Source: Paraphotobacterium marinum
GTDB taxonomy: Bacteria; Pseudomonadota; Gammaproteobacteria; Enterobacterales; Vibrionaceae
Assembly (NCBI RefSeq): GCF_002216855.1
Contig: NZ_CP022356.1
Span: forward strand, 310,001-374,000
Direction of reading: 5' to 3'
DNA: 64,000 nucleotides
The notes beneath the pieces are model-generated. The model did not search any database, was not told the DNA's origin, and saw only the letters and a program-made list of their open reading frames with translations. A program made the position numbers and the translations under genes. Shown here one piece after another: positions 19,354-28,455 of this stretch (position 1 is the stretch's first letter; the number at the start of each line of letters is the position of its first letter).

Positions 19354-20604
19354 TTTTATCTCCTATCCTAAAAAACACGTAATTTATTACAAAAATATGT
19401 AATTAAGATGGTACATTAACTTAAAAAGTTAAATTTGTAAACTATTGATTTTGATCAATTTATTTTTTTATTTTTTAATTTACCCGATGTCAACTACATT
19501 CGGTCCCGAAACGTTCATTTTTGGACAAGTTCTTTTTCTAGATCACATGCTAAAATATCTTTACTACTCATCAATATTTAACCTCAAGATATTGACTTAT
19601 ATAGATATATTTATCTTATTTATATAGCAATATTATCTTTGTAGTAAAGTCACTGCGGAACATAAGGGATTTTTAATCAATCAGTTCCTTATTAACAAAT
19701 CTACAAATTTAACAAAACATATAAAATTATTTTTAATTTCTTTAATAGAAGGACGAAGAAAAAAACGCACGATTAAAAAAAACACACAATATAACTCACA
19801 TAAAACAAACACAATCAAAATTAAATAAAATTAATATAAAAACTCGAAAAATCACGTCTGAAGATTACTCAAAACAATTATTTGATGATGATCTTGGCGC
19901 CTGTTGCTCCGATTATATTTAGGATGCTAGATTATGTAGAGATTTTAGTAGGTTACTATAATGGAGTTTTTTATTATCAAGGTAAAATATTTAATTTTAT
20001 TGATTTAAAGCAGTTTATGTTATCTTCTGTAATCTTACTGGATACCAAGGCTATTGAAAAAATTAGTGAAAGGTTAACAAATTTTAACAGTAATATTGAT
20101 TAAAAAAGGTACTAAAGAAAGTTGGAACAAAACGTTTTTATAATTAATAGGTTTGTAACAATGAAATATATAATATTAATTTATCGAATAAACAAAAAAT
20201 AACATAGTCTTACTTTTAAAAGCTGATTGTGATATTTTTCGTTGATTCTTCTGTAATGACTATTTAGTAATAATCTTTGAAAATAATAAGGTAAATCATT
20301 TATAAAATTCTGTTTTACCAACAAGAGTTATTTAAAATAAATTACCATTTATACACATTACCAAATCAAAAATTGCTTTTATTTTTTACTCTCTAACAAA
20401 AGATGTAATGTTTTTATTAATATTTATTGCATTCATAATGCAATTACTTATTAGTTTAAGATAAATCTATTCTAACCCTAATGAGTGCAAGAACAAATCT
20501 TACAGAGTATTTTATACTTGATTTGCCTAACAGTTCATAAACAATTACAAAGAAATTTTATTTAAAAAAAGCTTTCCAAAAAAAAACAGTGATAGAGAAC
20601 CATT
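19354..20604. other. Gene-poor region with possible gene relics
   Basis: 1.25 kb without a confident gene. At 19753-19923 (+) a start-less open frame reads LKKTHNITHIKQ...KQLFDDDLGACC. It is followed in another frame by 19882-20103 (YVEILVGYYNGVFYYQGKI and on), possibly two pieces of one frameshifted gene. The 20154-20351 copy of the ~200-bp repeat follows. Function unknown. Confidence 0.4.
20154..20351. repeat. ~200-bp imperfect direct repeat, copy 2
   Basis: Partner of 15349-15533. Same order of conserved blocks, ending in TTATTTAAAATAAATTACCA. Confidence 0.75.
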
Positions 20605-20880
20605 TTAAAATTCGTTTTGTTCTGAATCGTAATGGACGCTTGTATGATCTGTCGGGTGGTTAATAACAAAATAATCATCTTCTTGCAAAATGCTTTTGTG
20701 CGAAACAGCCTTTTTCTTATGTGTTTGTGTCTTTGCTTCCGCTTCCGTTTCTGTATCTGTATCTGTATCTGTATTTGCATCAATTTCAGTTATGTTTGTA
20801 GAATCCATTGCATATAGAACAATAAACCCTACAACAATTAAAACGACTACAAAAAAAAACACTAAGTAAAAATGAAACAC
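20605..20880 (-). CDS. Small single-pass membrane protein with acidic repeat tail
   Basis: 91 residues starting at GTG (20880), with GAGG 8 bases upstream inside the end of the nuclease gene. One strong N-terminal membrane segment (LVFFFVVVLIVVGFIVLY), then a hydrophilic tail with the repeat TDTDTDTETEAEA encoded by a hexanucleotide repeat on the minus strand. It starts two bases after the secreted nuclease stop, so it is in that operon. Possibly a membrane anchor or chaperone for the envelope proteins; no family recognised. Confidence 0.65.
   Translation of the reverse strand: MFHFYLVFFFVVVLIVVGFIVLYAMDSTNITEIDANTDTDTDTETEAEAKTQTHKKKAVSHKSILQEDDYFVINHPTDHTSVHYDSEQNEF
20735..20774. repeat. 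Hexanucleotide microsatellite (TCTGTA) inside a coding region
   Basis: TCTGTATCTGTATCTGTATT with degenerate TTCCGT/TTCCGC units beside it. It encodes Thr-Asp/Thr-Glu/Ala-Glu repeats. Gain or loss of units keeps the frame and changes only the tail length. Confidence 0.85.
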
Positions 20881-20881
20881 T

Positions 20882-21394
20882 TCACTTTCCTCTTCTTACC
20901 TTTGATGGCTCTCTCATATTTAAAGCAAACAGCCCTTTTTTGTTTACTTTCGCTTGTTCAAATGCTCGATAATAATCTTTATCTTTACAATACTTTTTAT
21001 AAACGTAAGCGTAACCTTCTTGGACTGTGATTAAGTTGATATTATATTTTTGATTACCTTTGATGCCATAGACAGTAGTAATAAAACGTTTATATCGGTC
21101 TTGTCCTGATAGGTCTAATTGTAAATATTTAAATTGACCAATTAGATCTGAAACAAATTGGCTGGCAATTTTTCCGTGTTGTTTATCCTCATAGGTTCCG
21201 TATCTTGCCTTTTCAGGTGTATCTATACAACTGGAGCGAGTTTTAATGGTGCGACCTTTATATTTTACGCTTAGTGAATCTCCATCAACTACACGAACAT
21301 TTTTTGTGGTAACTGTGATAGTTTCAGCAACAGCTAGTGTGCCGAAACTCAATGCAATAATAATGCTAACCAATATTAGTTTAAAATCTCTCAT
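20882..21394 (-). CDS. Secreted staphylococcal-type (thermonuclease) nuclease
   Basis: 170 residues. Signal peptide 1-23 (LILVSIIIALSFGTLAVA-E). SNase fold with VVDGDSL (35-41), R53 and IDTPE (57-61) matching catalytic Arg35/Glu43 positions of staphylococcal nuclease, DRYKR (99-103, third catalytic arginine), and the C-terminal EGYAYVY helix. A Ca2+-dependent nuclease of DNA and RNA acting outside the cytoplasm. It follows the LPP20-like lipoprotein by 3 bp and precedes the small membrane protein by one base, so the three form an operon. Possible uses: nutrient release, DNA-net escape or competition. Confidence 0.9.
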   Translation of the reverse strand: MRDFKLILVSIIIALSFGTLAVAETITVTTKNVRVVDGDSLSVKYKGRTIKTRSSCIDTPEKARYGTYEDKQHGKIASQFVSDLIGQFKYLQLDLSGQDRYKRFITTVYGIKGNQKYNINLITVQEGYAYVYKKYCKDKDYYRAFEQAKVNKKGLFALNMREPSKVRRGK

Positions 21395-21397
21395 GCT

Positions 21398-22090
21398 CTA
21401 CTCCAAATTATCTGATAGGTCGATTGGATTTAAACCATTTAAGTTATTGTTATTGGCTACAAAAGGTGTAACAACCGCATCATCATTTGCTAATGGTTGA
21501 ACACGATCCAGTAAATCTTTGAATTTTTGTTTGTTACTTGCATCTAACTCGTCTTTCATTTTTTCTTGGACAATTCGATTAAATTCTTTAAATGTTAGCT
21601 CTACCAACATAAAGGTGTGGTACTGACCATGAATCGGCACAATTTGTTGTTTAACGATTTCAAATCCTGAAACATCGGACTGAATCAAGTTATCGACCAA
21701 TCTTTCATAAGAAGAGTTGCTTTCGATATTCATGCTATCAGCTGAAACACTTCGAACCTGTGCAGTTATTTGAGAATTCATCTTTTCAGCAATTTTCATC
21801 TGTGCATCAATCTGACTTTTTTGCAGGGATAAATTGAGGGTATTGGATTGTCCGATACCCACAGCATAAACAGCTCGACTATCGACAGGATGTTTTTCCA
21901 ATGCCCATTTAGGGATTTTAGAAAGTTTTTGCTCCGCTCTGGCTTGAGCTATTTCTTCGGCAGCGAGTTGATGCTCATATTTTGCCATTTGATCATCATA
22001 AGCACTAGAGCTACAACCCATAAGTAGTTGCGTGGTTATAAAAAATACAGTAAATGTAAAAGCTAGTTTTAGAAATTTAAATAAAAACAT
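21398..22090 (-). CDS. LPP20-family lipoprotein
   Basis: 230 residues from ATG at 22090, chosen because AAGGAG lies 6 bases upstream; an ATG 33 bases earlier lacks such a site. Signal peptide with lipobox LLMGC, so a lipidated envelope protein. The domain PKWALEKHPVDSRAVYAVGI and QKSQIDAQMKIAEKMNSQI matches LPP20, named from a Helicobacter pylori lipoprotein. First gene of the operon with the secreted nuclease. C-terminal ~50 residues are Asn-rich and probably disordered. Exact role unknown. Confidence 0.85.
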   Translation of the reverse strand: MFLFKFLKLAFTFTVFFITTQLLMGCSSSAYDDQMAKYEHQLAAEEIAQARAEQKLSKIPKWALEKHPVDSRAVYAVGIGQSNTLNLSLQKSQIDAQMKIAEKMNSQITAQVRSVSADSMNIESNSSYERLVDNLIQSDVSGFEIVKQQIVPIHGQYHTFMLVELTFKEFNRIVQEKMKDELDASNKQKFKDLLDRVQPLANDDAVVTPFVANNNNLNGLNPIDLSDNLE

Positions 22091-22209
22091 ACCATTCTCC
22101 TTAATCATGTTTTCTATATTCATTATAAAGATTAATCAATTTATCAAAGCATCATAAAAAGTTTTAACTTGTTGTATTTTTTGATAAAAACTAACCTATA
22201 AAAAAAAGT

Positions 22210-22392
22210 TTATGATTTAGGAACATTTTTCGTTTTAATCAGCTGACGCTTACAACAAAATCCATGACTTGAAATTTTGGTAATGCTCACTAGCTCTTTG
22301 ACTTTAAAATTATCTTTGTTAAAAGCAATTTTGTTTTGGAATGTTCCATTTCCTATCTCTCCTATCTTTAGTATTGAACAATTTGAACACAA
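22210..22392 (-). CDS. Small unknown ORF overlapping the preceding gene
   Basis: Up to 60 codons. It begins with TTG inside the end of the 22368-22727 gene and has no good ribosome site at that start. The second half (KVKELVSITKISSHGFCC, then KRQLIKTKNVP) looks protein-like, but initiation is unclear. AGGAGAG lies inside the frame just before an ATG of a different frame. It may be a real small gene or a frameshifted remnant. Confidence 0.35.
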   Translation of the reverse strand: MCSNCSILKIGEIGNGTFQNKIAFNKDNFKVKELVSITKISSHGFCCKRQLIKTKNVPKS

Positions 22393-22727
22393 TATAATCT
22401 AATCGACTGATCATAATGCTCTTTTAAAATTTTAGTTCGAATAAAATGCTCGGAGCTGATCTCTATATCATTTTCAATATGCGTGTAACCATTATTCAAA
22501 GTTTTTGCTTTTCTTTGAGCAGTCACAAACCCACCTTTTTTTTGAGCCAAATTCCCTTTGGCTTTAACCAGTGCAATTTGTTTCGCATCTTCTTTAGAGC
22601 CTGAAACACTTTGACAAGCAGAACCCATTTGTTGTGTTTCGTGTGCTAACCACTTATCACGAATGTTATGATCACTGGCAAATGTCAGGGTTGATATAAA
22701 AATTAAAGCAATTAAATATTTCATCAT
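22368..22727 (-). CDS. Exported LPP20-like small protein
   Basis: 119 residues with a cleavable signal peptide (MKYLIALIFISTLTFAS). The stretch GSKEDAKQIALVKAKGNLAQ fits the helix of LPP20/FlgT-N type domains (Ala-rich helix after a strand), followed by strands and a terminal LYCVQIV. Periplasmic, without a lipobox. It sits 15 bp after the 464-residue paralogue family member and is probably co-transcribed with it. Confidence 0.65.
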   Translation of the reverse strand: MMKYLIALIFISTLTFASDHNIRDKWLAHETQQMGSACQSVSGSKEDAKQIALVKAKGNLAQKKGGFVTAQRKAKTLNNGYTHIENDIEISSEHFIRTKILKEHYDQSIRLYCVQIVQY

Positions 22728-22742
22728 AAGACCGCATCCTTG

Positions 22743-24137
22743 TTATCTACTAGTATATAAATCTTGGCGGTCACAAATAGATTTAGGTTTATTTCTGTAT
22801 TTATCTATCAGAAAATTTAATCCATCTTGAATAACTTCAGAACGAAGAACCTTATAATCTCTACTAGGAATGGCTTTTGTTTTAATACGAGTTAAGGAAT
22901 CAACATGAAGAGCAAAAACATGAATATCAACTATTCTAACTAAGTCAGGTTTAAAATTAAAACTTTGATTCACATGTGAAAGATTCAAAGTATCCCAATC
23001 ATCCCAGCTTTCAGCTACATGTTGATAGAGAATATTATTATCCTGACAAATCTCAGTGACATAATAGACTTGATTTTGATGAATATATTTTTTAATTCGA
23101 TCTTGTAATGAGCCATATTTATAATGATAACCATGTCTATCTTTTCTTCTCGTTAAATCATATTTCTTAAAAAAAGCATCAATTTTGGATTCAACATTAG
23201 CTTTAAATTGGTATTTCATTTCTAAACGAATCTGATAAAAAAGAATAAGATTAGGATCATTCATATTATAATATTTTTTTGTTAATTCTATAGACGCTCT
23301 TTTACTTAAACCTTGATATTTTTGAATAAACTTTCTCGCATGAACTAAAGATGCACTCGCTTTATAGCCAAATTGTTCAGGTTCAATATCATAAATAGAA
23401 CCTTTAACCTTTTGAGCATTATAATGTTTAATCATAAAGTTAATGATTTGGTCCCACTCTTGTTTAGCAGTTTGAAAAGTTTGTTCTTTTTTGCTTAACA
23501 TATTACGCAACTCATTGTGTTGAAAGATTGCTAAAATTCCATTGTGATAGTTGGATCGCATATCCTGTAAGATTTGGATACGTCTTTTGTAGTTTTTTAC
23601 ATTATCGGTTTTGACTTGTTGAGTTAACAGCATAAACTCTTTCGATAATTTGAGATTCAAATTTTTAACTTTATTGAGCTGTCTTTTTAATTTTTGATCA
23701 CTTCTAATATTATCTAACTGTTCTTGAATGATTTTCTTTGAAACATATAGATATGCTTGCCCTTTCAATAATATTTTATTTCCGTATTTTGTCGATACAG
23801 TTTTTTGAGTAAACTTAGGCGATGGTAGAAGAACTTTAATATGAGCAAGTGAAATCACTTCAATATCAGATTGATTGATCTCTTGTTTAACTTTTTGGGT
23901 TTTTATGACAAATGAACCAACGGTTTCAGCGACTTTTATTTTAATTAACTCTAATAAAATTCTTTCAGCCTGTAGCTTGGATTCATGCTCTGAGATTAAA
24001 TAACTCCCAACCCCTTTAAATTTATAATAGGTGTTTGTTTCTCCAATTTTTTGAATGTTAATTTTTTTAGCTTCAGTTAAGGTACTCAACGTAAGAACAA
24101 AAAATAATAAAATATGAGTTTTTAATGTATTAAACAA
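22743..24137 (-). CDS. Exported FlgT/LPP20-like protein, paralogue 1
   Basis: 464 residues. Signal peptide 1-23, TTG start with GGAG 7 bases upstream. Residues ~45-135 (LQAERILLELIKIKVAETVG, then VISLAHIKVLL and QAYLYVSKKI) have the helix-strand pattern of the FlgT N-terminal/LPP20 domain. A coiled-coil (150-185) follows, then a long region of unknown fold. Clearly paralogous to 24431-25816. Periplasmic or outer-membrane associated; role unknown. A conserved ~90-bp element shared with two other envelope genes lies upstream (24253-24340). Confidence 0.7.
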   Translation of the reverse strand: MFNTLKTHILLFFVLTLSTLTEAKKINIQKIGETNTYYKFKGVGSYLISEHESKLQAERILLELIKIKVAETVGSFVIKTQKVKQEINQSDIEVISLAHIKVLLPSPKFTQKTVSTKYGNKILLKGQAYLYVSKKIIQEQLDNIRSDQKLKRQLNKVKNLNLKLSKEFMLLTQQVKTDNVKNYKRRIQILQDMRSNYHNGILAIFQHNELRNMLSKKEQTFQTAKQEWDQIINFMIKHYNAQKVKGSIYDIEPEQFGYKASASLVHARKFIQKYQGLSKRASIELTKKYYNMNDPNLILFYQIRLEMKYQFKANVESKIDAFFKKYDLTRRKDRHGYHYKYGSLQDRIKKYIHQNQVYYVTEICQDNNILYQHVAESWDDWDTLNLSHVNQSFNFKPDLVRIVDIHVFALHVDSLTRIKTKAIPSRDYKVLRSEVIQDGLNFLIDKYRNKPKSICDRQDLYTSR

Positions 24138-24430
24138 TTTTTGTCTCCACTTTTAAATGAATAACTTTATTTAAACCCAGTAAATATTCGTACAAAACAA
24201 ACATATAAATATATTTTTTTATAAAATAAAAATCTAACTTTTATAATTGATATTTTAAAACGGTTGAAAAAATCTAAAATAAAATACTATCTAAATATTT
24301 GTGATGGATATTACAGTAAAAATCTAAAAATATGTTAAATTAAAAAATTTTTTAATCGTTTTTTATATGAAGATCGTTTTAAGCATTAATGATTGGTAAA
24401 TTTTGATGAGCTTTAAATATTTTTTAATCC
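24138..24430. other. Spacer between the paralogues
   Basis: Holds the shared upstream element P (24253-24340) and an A/T-rich inverted repeat near 24338-24362 (AAAAAATTTTTTAA). No gene. Confidence 0.5.
24253..24340 (-). promoter_or_regulatory. Shared upstream element P, copy 1
   Basis: Plus-strand text TTTTAAAACGG, AATAAAATA, CTAAATATTTGTGAT and AATCTAAAA in the same order and spacing as 26451-26540 and 31381-31470. It is 120-200 bp upstream of the 24137 gene. Likely promoter or operator of an envelope regulon. Confidence 0.55.
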
Positions 24431-25816
24431 TTATCTTTGAAGAACTGTTAAAACATCATCTTTTGAACACAAGCTGTGGACTTTTTTAGAACGATTATGA
24501 ATGATGTAACTTGGATAATCAGACAGTTGATCTTTATATGTGTGTAGATGATATTGGTGGGTACGAAAAACTGATTGTTTAATGCTACCTACATTTTTGA
24601 CATGCAATTTTGAGACAATAAAATTTACTGTTCGTGTTCGGTTATATTCAAAATAAAAGGTTAATTTATCAGGACTTTCAAGGATTTGATCTATAACGAA
24701 TTGATATTGTTGGTCTAAGTCGCTATGACATAACTCAAAAGCAAATAAAAGACTATTTTTTTCTATCACATCAATAATTTTATTGGCAAGAACGCTATTG
24801 ACGTTTCTTTTAAAACGAAAGCCAATTCCATATTTGGTACTGTTTTTATCAAATTCTCGCTGATCAAAGGTATTATATTTAATACCATACTTTTTGAAAA
24901 AACGTATCATGCGATCTTGAATACGGCTATCCATACGAGTTTTAAATTTCATGCTTATTTCATACAAAGTGGTATTCATAACCGCTCGATCTTTTGGCGT
25001 GTATTCTGCTCTAAAGGTTCGGTTAAATTGGTGCATATTGTCACGATAGATTAAAGCTAAATTACTGCTTCTCACTTCTAATACTTCATAGTCATCTGCG
25101 ACAGCTTCAACCGTATAGCTTTGTTCCATCTCCTTTAATATGGCAAGCCATTCTTTTACAGCTCCCACGAAGACTTCTATCTTTGGAACAGCTTGGCGAT
25201 AGATTTCATTTTTATTAAACAGAAATACTACATCTTTTTCATTAAGATTTAAGTCTCGAATTAAATTATGTTGCGTTCTGACTTCTTGAGGAGTCATTTG
25301 CTTTTTGCTTTGCTTTAATAGTTGGTTACGCAGTCTTTTATTTTTATTTTGTAATTGTTGTAATTTTCTCAGCATTGTTTCATTTTTTTTGACAATGCTT
25401 AATTGCTGTTTAATTTTGTCAACATGAACACGCAAGACAAACTGTGCCATCATTAAAATGCGGTCTTTATTTTTAAAGCGAACGGTTTTTAATGTATATT
25501 TGTCTTGAATGATTTGAATATGGGCAAGTGATAAGACTTCAATGGCTTTTTTGTAAGCAGTATTTTTAACAGTCTCACGCTGAATCACATAAGTACCTAA
25601 TTGATTGGTTAAAGCAATTTTAGATTTTTGTTTTAAAAAGTTTTGTGCTTGTAGTTTGGTTTCATAATCTGTCATTAAATACTCAGATTTTACGGAATAG
25701 TCTTGATACATTGATTTTGTTTTGATTAATTTAATAGCTACACCTGAGGAAAATACAGAATTAGAAAAAATTAAAGTTAAACAACAGAATAATATATTTA
25801 AATTAAAAACCTTCAT
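24431..25816 (-). CDS. Exported FlgT/LPP20-like protein, paralogue 2
   Basis: 461 residues, signal peptide 1-23 (ILFCCLTLIFSNSVFSS), ATG with AAAGGAATAG upstream. Aligns with 22743-24137 throughout: YLMTDYETKLQAQNFLKQ versus YLISEHESKLQAERILLE, and IEVLSLAHIQI versus IEVISLAHIKV, then a coiled-coil near 145-175. Like its paralogue it has the FlgT-N/LPP20-type N-terminal domain and an unknown C-terminal region ending in a cysteine-containing tail. Probably periplasmic. An old tandem duplication, since similarity is modest. Confidence 0.7.
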   Translation of the reverse strand: MKVFNLNILFCCLTLIFSNSVFSSGVAIKLIKTKSMYQDYSVKSEYLMTDYETKLQAQNFLKQKSKIALTNQLGTYVIQRETVKNTAYKKAIEVLSLAHIQIIQDKYTLKTVRFKNKDRILMMAQFVLRVHVDKIKQQLSIVKKNETMLRKLQQLQNKNKRLRNQLLKQSKKQMTPQEVRTQHNLIRDLNLNEKDVVFLFNKNEIYRQAVPKIEVFVGAVKEWLAILKEMEQSYTVEAVADDYEVLEVRSSNLALIYRDNMHQFNRTFRAEYTPKDRAVMNTTLYEISMKFKTRMDSRIQDRMIRFFKKYGIKYNTFDQREFDKNSTKYGIGFRFKRNVNSVLANKIIDVIEKNSLLFAFELCHSDLDQQYQFVIDQILESPDKLTFYFEYNRTRTVNFIVSKLHVKNVGSIKQSVFRTHQYHLHTYKDQLSDYPSYIIHNRSKKVHSLCSKDDVLTVLQR

Positions 25817-26065
25817 TTTCTATTCCTTTTTCAAACATATTCATTATTAACGGAAGAAAATTTAAATAATAAAAACAATTCATCAAACATGTGACAAATT
25901 TCAACAAATAAAGCTTAAACATCACTAAATTTATAGATTTATAAAGCTGCGTAATGACTTAAATTATGCAAATTTAAATATTGCTAATGAAAGACCGTTC
26001 ACCTTTGTTTTTTTAATCAATTGTAAATTTTATAATTTTTAATACGCTATAAATTATTAGCTAAT

Positions 26066-26398
26066 TTAGTTTTTTAAGATTTGGTTTTTACTATATTCAC
26101 GACCTTTAACTTCTGTGTAAATAATACAAATTAAAGTTACGCTAAATTTTAAAATAATTACTACTATCATCTGCATATACACAGCACTAAAGATAGACGA
26201 ATTAAAATTAATATTTCTTATGAAGTGATCAATTTGCATAACTCCAATAAATATTAAACCTATAACGATTGCTGATAAAATTCGATTGATATTTTTGACT
26301 AAATTAACTTTGTTGAGATTTTCCAAACTATATTGTTTTTTACAATAAAAACCTAGTACAACACAACCGATAATATTTAATATAATTAATATATCCAT
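26066..26398 (-). CDS. Small integral membrane protein
   Basis: 110 residues from ATG 26398, with GAGGA 7-8 bases upstream; an in-frame GTG two codons earlier is too close to that site. Three hydrophobic segments (ILNIIGCVVLGFYC, ILSAIVIGLIFIGVM, MQMIVVIILKFSVTLICIIY). No family recognised. Element P lies upstream. Confidence 0.6.
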   Translation of the reverse strand: MDILIILNIIGCVVLGFYCKKQYSLENLNKVNLVKNINRILSAIVIGLIFIGVMQIDHFIRNINFNSSIFSAVYMQMIVVIILKFSVTLICIIYTEVKGREYSKNQILKN

Positions 26399-26450
26399 GA
26401 ACACTTCCTCTGTTTTACACTCATAATCAAGTCTTTAATTTAATTATTGA

Positions 26451-26540
26451 TTTAAAACGGACACTTTTATCATAAATAAAATCAGGTATAAATATTTGTG
26501 ATTAAACTCAACATAAATCTAAAATTAAGTGATAATTAAG
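26451..26540. promoter_or_regulatory. Shared upstream element P, copy 2 (divergent intergenic)
   Basis: TTTAAAACGGACACTTTTAT, AATAAAATC, TAAATATTTGTGAT and AATCTAAAATTAAGTGAT. It lies between the small membrane protein (26398, minus) and the coiled-coil lipoprotein (26665, plus), so it could serve either or both. Confidence 0.55.
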
Positions 26541-26664
26541 GATTTTTATTTACGTGGACACTCTCTTTTTTTGAAGTTGTTCCATAATTATATTTTTGTT
26601 TTTAGTGACACAAATATCCACAGCTAAAATTTAACACGATGATAAAAAAGTTAGGAATTTTTAG

Positions 26665-28041
26665 ATGAATAAAAGATTAATGTTAATTATATTTTCAACG
26701 ATGTTACTAGCAGGATGTGGCCAATCTGGTTGTGATGATTTATCAATTCAGGATGATATTTTATTACGTGAAGGAATGTTAACGAATGATAATATTAAAG
26801 GAGCGCAACAGATCCCAGGGTTTAAAAACACCGTGATAAATGTTAAAGAAATCAAACACCAAAATAACGAATTTGTTTGTGAGGCTCATATACAAAATGA
26901 AGCTACTTTTTCTAATCTTTGGGTTCAATTATCTAAAGCAAAAAACCCCGAAATCATAGAGTGGATGAAAGATAAAAATTGGATTAATGAATTAGCAAGT
27001 GATTTATATAAACCTTTACGCGATCAAGATTTCTCAGATTCAGTAAAGGATCAAGTTTTTAAGGTACAAACTAAAATTGTTTATTCAGTCCAATCTACGG
27101 CAGATAAAAAATTTGAGCTAAAGGCTTATCGATTGGATGATAAAAATGATTTTTATGCTTATGATTTAGCAAAACAAATCAGACCTGAATTTGACTCATT
27201 TGTTCAGAAAAGAAAATTAGAAAGAGAAAAAAATGCTATTGAATTAGGGTACGAAAGTTTTGCACAACAAAATGAAGTTGAAAATCGCTTGAAAAATGCT
27301 GAAAAAGCTGTCAAAAAACAACAAAATGATATTAAAAGATATGAAGATAATATAACTAAGGTGAACTCTTCCATTAAAGATTTACAAAAAGAAATGTCAA
27401 GTAACCTTGAATCAATACAAACATTAAAAAATACTGCGGACCAGTTTGATGAAAAACTGAAAAATAAGGTATTTATCTCTAAAAATGAGTTCATAAAATT
27501 TTCAAATTTAAAAATCGTTAAAGGTAAAGGTCCCTTTGATGGACCAAATGTAGAGATAGTTGGAAAAGCAAAGAATATATCAACTGCTTTTATTGATAGT
27601 GTTCAATTATCAGGTATTGTTTGGAGTGACCGAGCTGGTGAGATTAAGCTAGATGGTACCTGGGTTTTCTTTGGGAGTGGTGGCTTGGAGCCTGGGCAAA
27701 CTAAGGCAATTTCTATATATTTATATAAAAGTTTTATGCCAGTAGGAGGGACAACTAATATTAAACTTTTTGCAAAATCAAATAAATTTGGCTATTGGGG
27801 CTCGGTTCAAAAATATGAGGATGGAAGAGGAAGATATCATCAACTTGATTTAGCTGAAGATCCAAGAGCTCTTTATAAAATAAAATTAACTGCTTTATCT
27901 AAAAATAAAAATGAGCTTAAATTATTGCAAAATAAGCTTAGTAAAAACAATAAAGAACTTGCTGCATCCGAGCTTGCTCTTACAGAAGCAAAAACAGCTC
28001 TTAAAATGGCAAAAGATTCAGTTCCTGCTCTAAAAAATTAA
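26665..28041 (+). CDS. Coiled-coil lipoprotein
   Basis: 458 residues. Lipoprotein signal with lipobox LLAGC (Cys18). Central coiled-coil at ~195-275 (ENRLKNAEKAVKKQQNDIKR), then a beta-rich domain ~280-400 (FFGSGGLEPGQTKAISIYLY, a FxLyD-like extracellular beta fold) and a second coiled-coil at ~410-455. Probably anchored in the outer or inner membrane facing the periplasm. Transcribed divergently from the small membrane protein. A hairpin GCCC-x12-GGG followed by T6 near 28091 may end transcription. Function unknown. Confidence 0.75.
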   Translation: MNKRLMLIIFSTMLLAGCGQSGCDDLSIQDDILLREGMLTNDNIKGAQQIPGFKNTVINVKEIKHQNNEFVCEAHIQNEATFSNLWVQLSKAKNPEIIEWMKDKNWINELASDLYKPLRDQDFSDSVKDQVFKVQTKIVYSVQSTADKKFELKAYRLDDKNDFYAYDLAKQIRPEFDSFVQKRKLEREKNAIELGYESFAQQNEVENRLKNAEKAVKKQQNDIKRYEDNITKVNSSIKDLQKEMSSNLESIQTLKNTADQFDEKLKNKVFISKNEFIKFSNLKIVKGKGPFDGPNVEIVGKAKNISTAFIDSVQLSGIVWSDRAGEIKLDGTWVFFGSGGLEPGQTKAISIYLYKSFMPVGGTTNIKLFAKSNKFGYWGSVQKYEDGRGRYHQLDLAEDPRALYKIKLTALSKNKNELKLLQNKLSKNNKELAASELALTEAKTALKMAKDSVPALKN

Positions 28042-28090
28042 ACTTATTGATACATTGTTAATGTTATTAATTAACTGTATAAGCCCAAAC

Positions 28091-28117
28091 ATATGTAAGG
28101 GTTTTTTATTTTTGATG
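28091..28117 (+). terminator. Likely terminator after the lipoprotein gene
   Basis: AGCCCAAACATATGTAAGGG followed by TTTTTTATTTTT. The outer CCC/GGG and inner ACATATGT can pair. Weak but well placed. Confidence 0.45.
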
Positions 28118-28119
28118 CT

Positions 28120-28290
28120 TTAAGTTAGGTTATCTTCTTTTTCATCTTCAGCAATTAAGCTTAAAACTTGTTCGAGATATTGACCATGTTGCATGGATGT
28201 TGCCTAACGCAAATAATGCGGGATCACTTCTGTTAAAGTGCAATCAATGAGTAGATACTTTCTTTTGAAAAAAATTAGAAAGACTTAAAT
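28120..28290 (-). pseudogene. Remnant of a SspA/glutathione-transferase-like C-terminus
   Basis: Minus-strand frame reads YLLIDCTLTEVIPHYLR, an in-frame stop TAG, then ATSMQHGQYLEQVLSLIAED. The LIDCTL...YL order resembles the C-terminal helical domain of SspA/GST proteins. It has no start and an internal stop (CAG to TAG possible), so it is a fragment. Identity is tentative. Confidence 0.4.
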
Positions 28291-28455
28291 ATTTTTAAAT
28301 AGATAAAATGATATGAATTGCTCCATTTAATTTATACAAATACTTAATTATCTAATTTTCGTTTAAAATTTGGTATCGAACTAATCTTAAATGTTAATTT
28401 ATATCTTATTTGACTCCTATTAAAACAAAATCAAGTGTTGGGTTGAGCTATAAAG

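Noticed and set aside
19445-19627. 60-residue hydrophobic ORF on the plus strand
   Set aside because: Composition typical of AT-rich non-coding DNA; no ribosome site and no neighbour relation.
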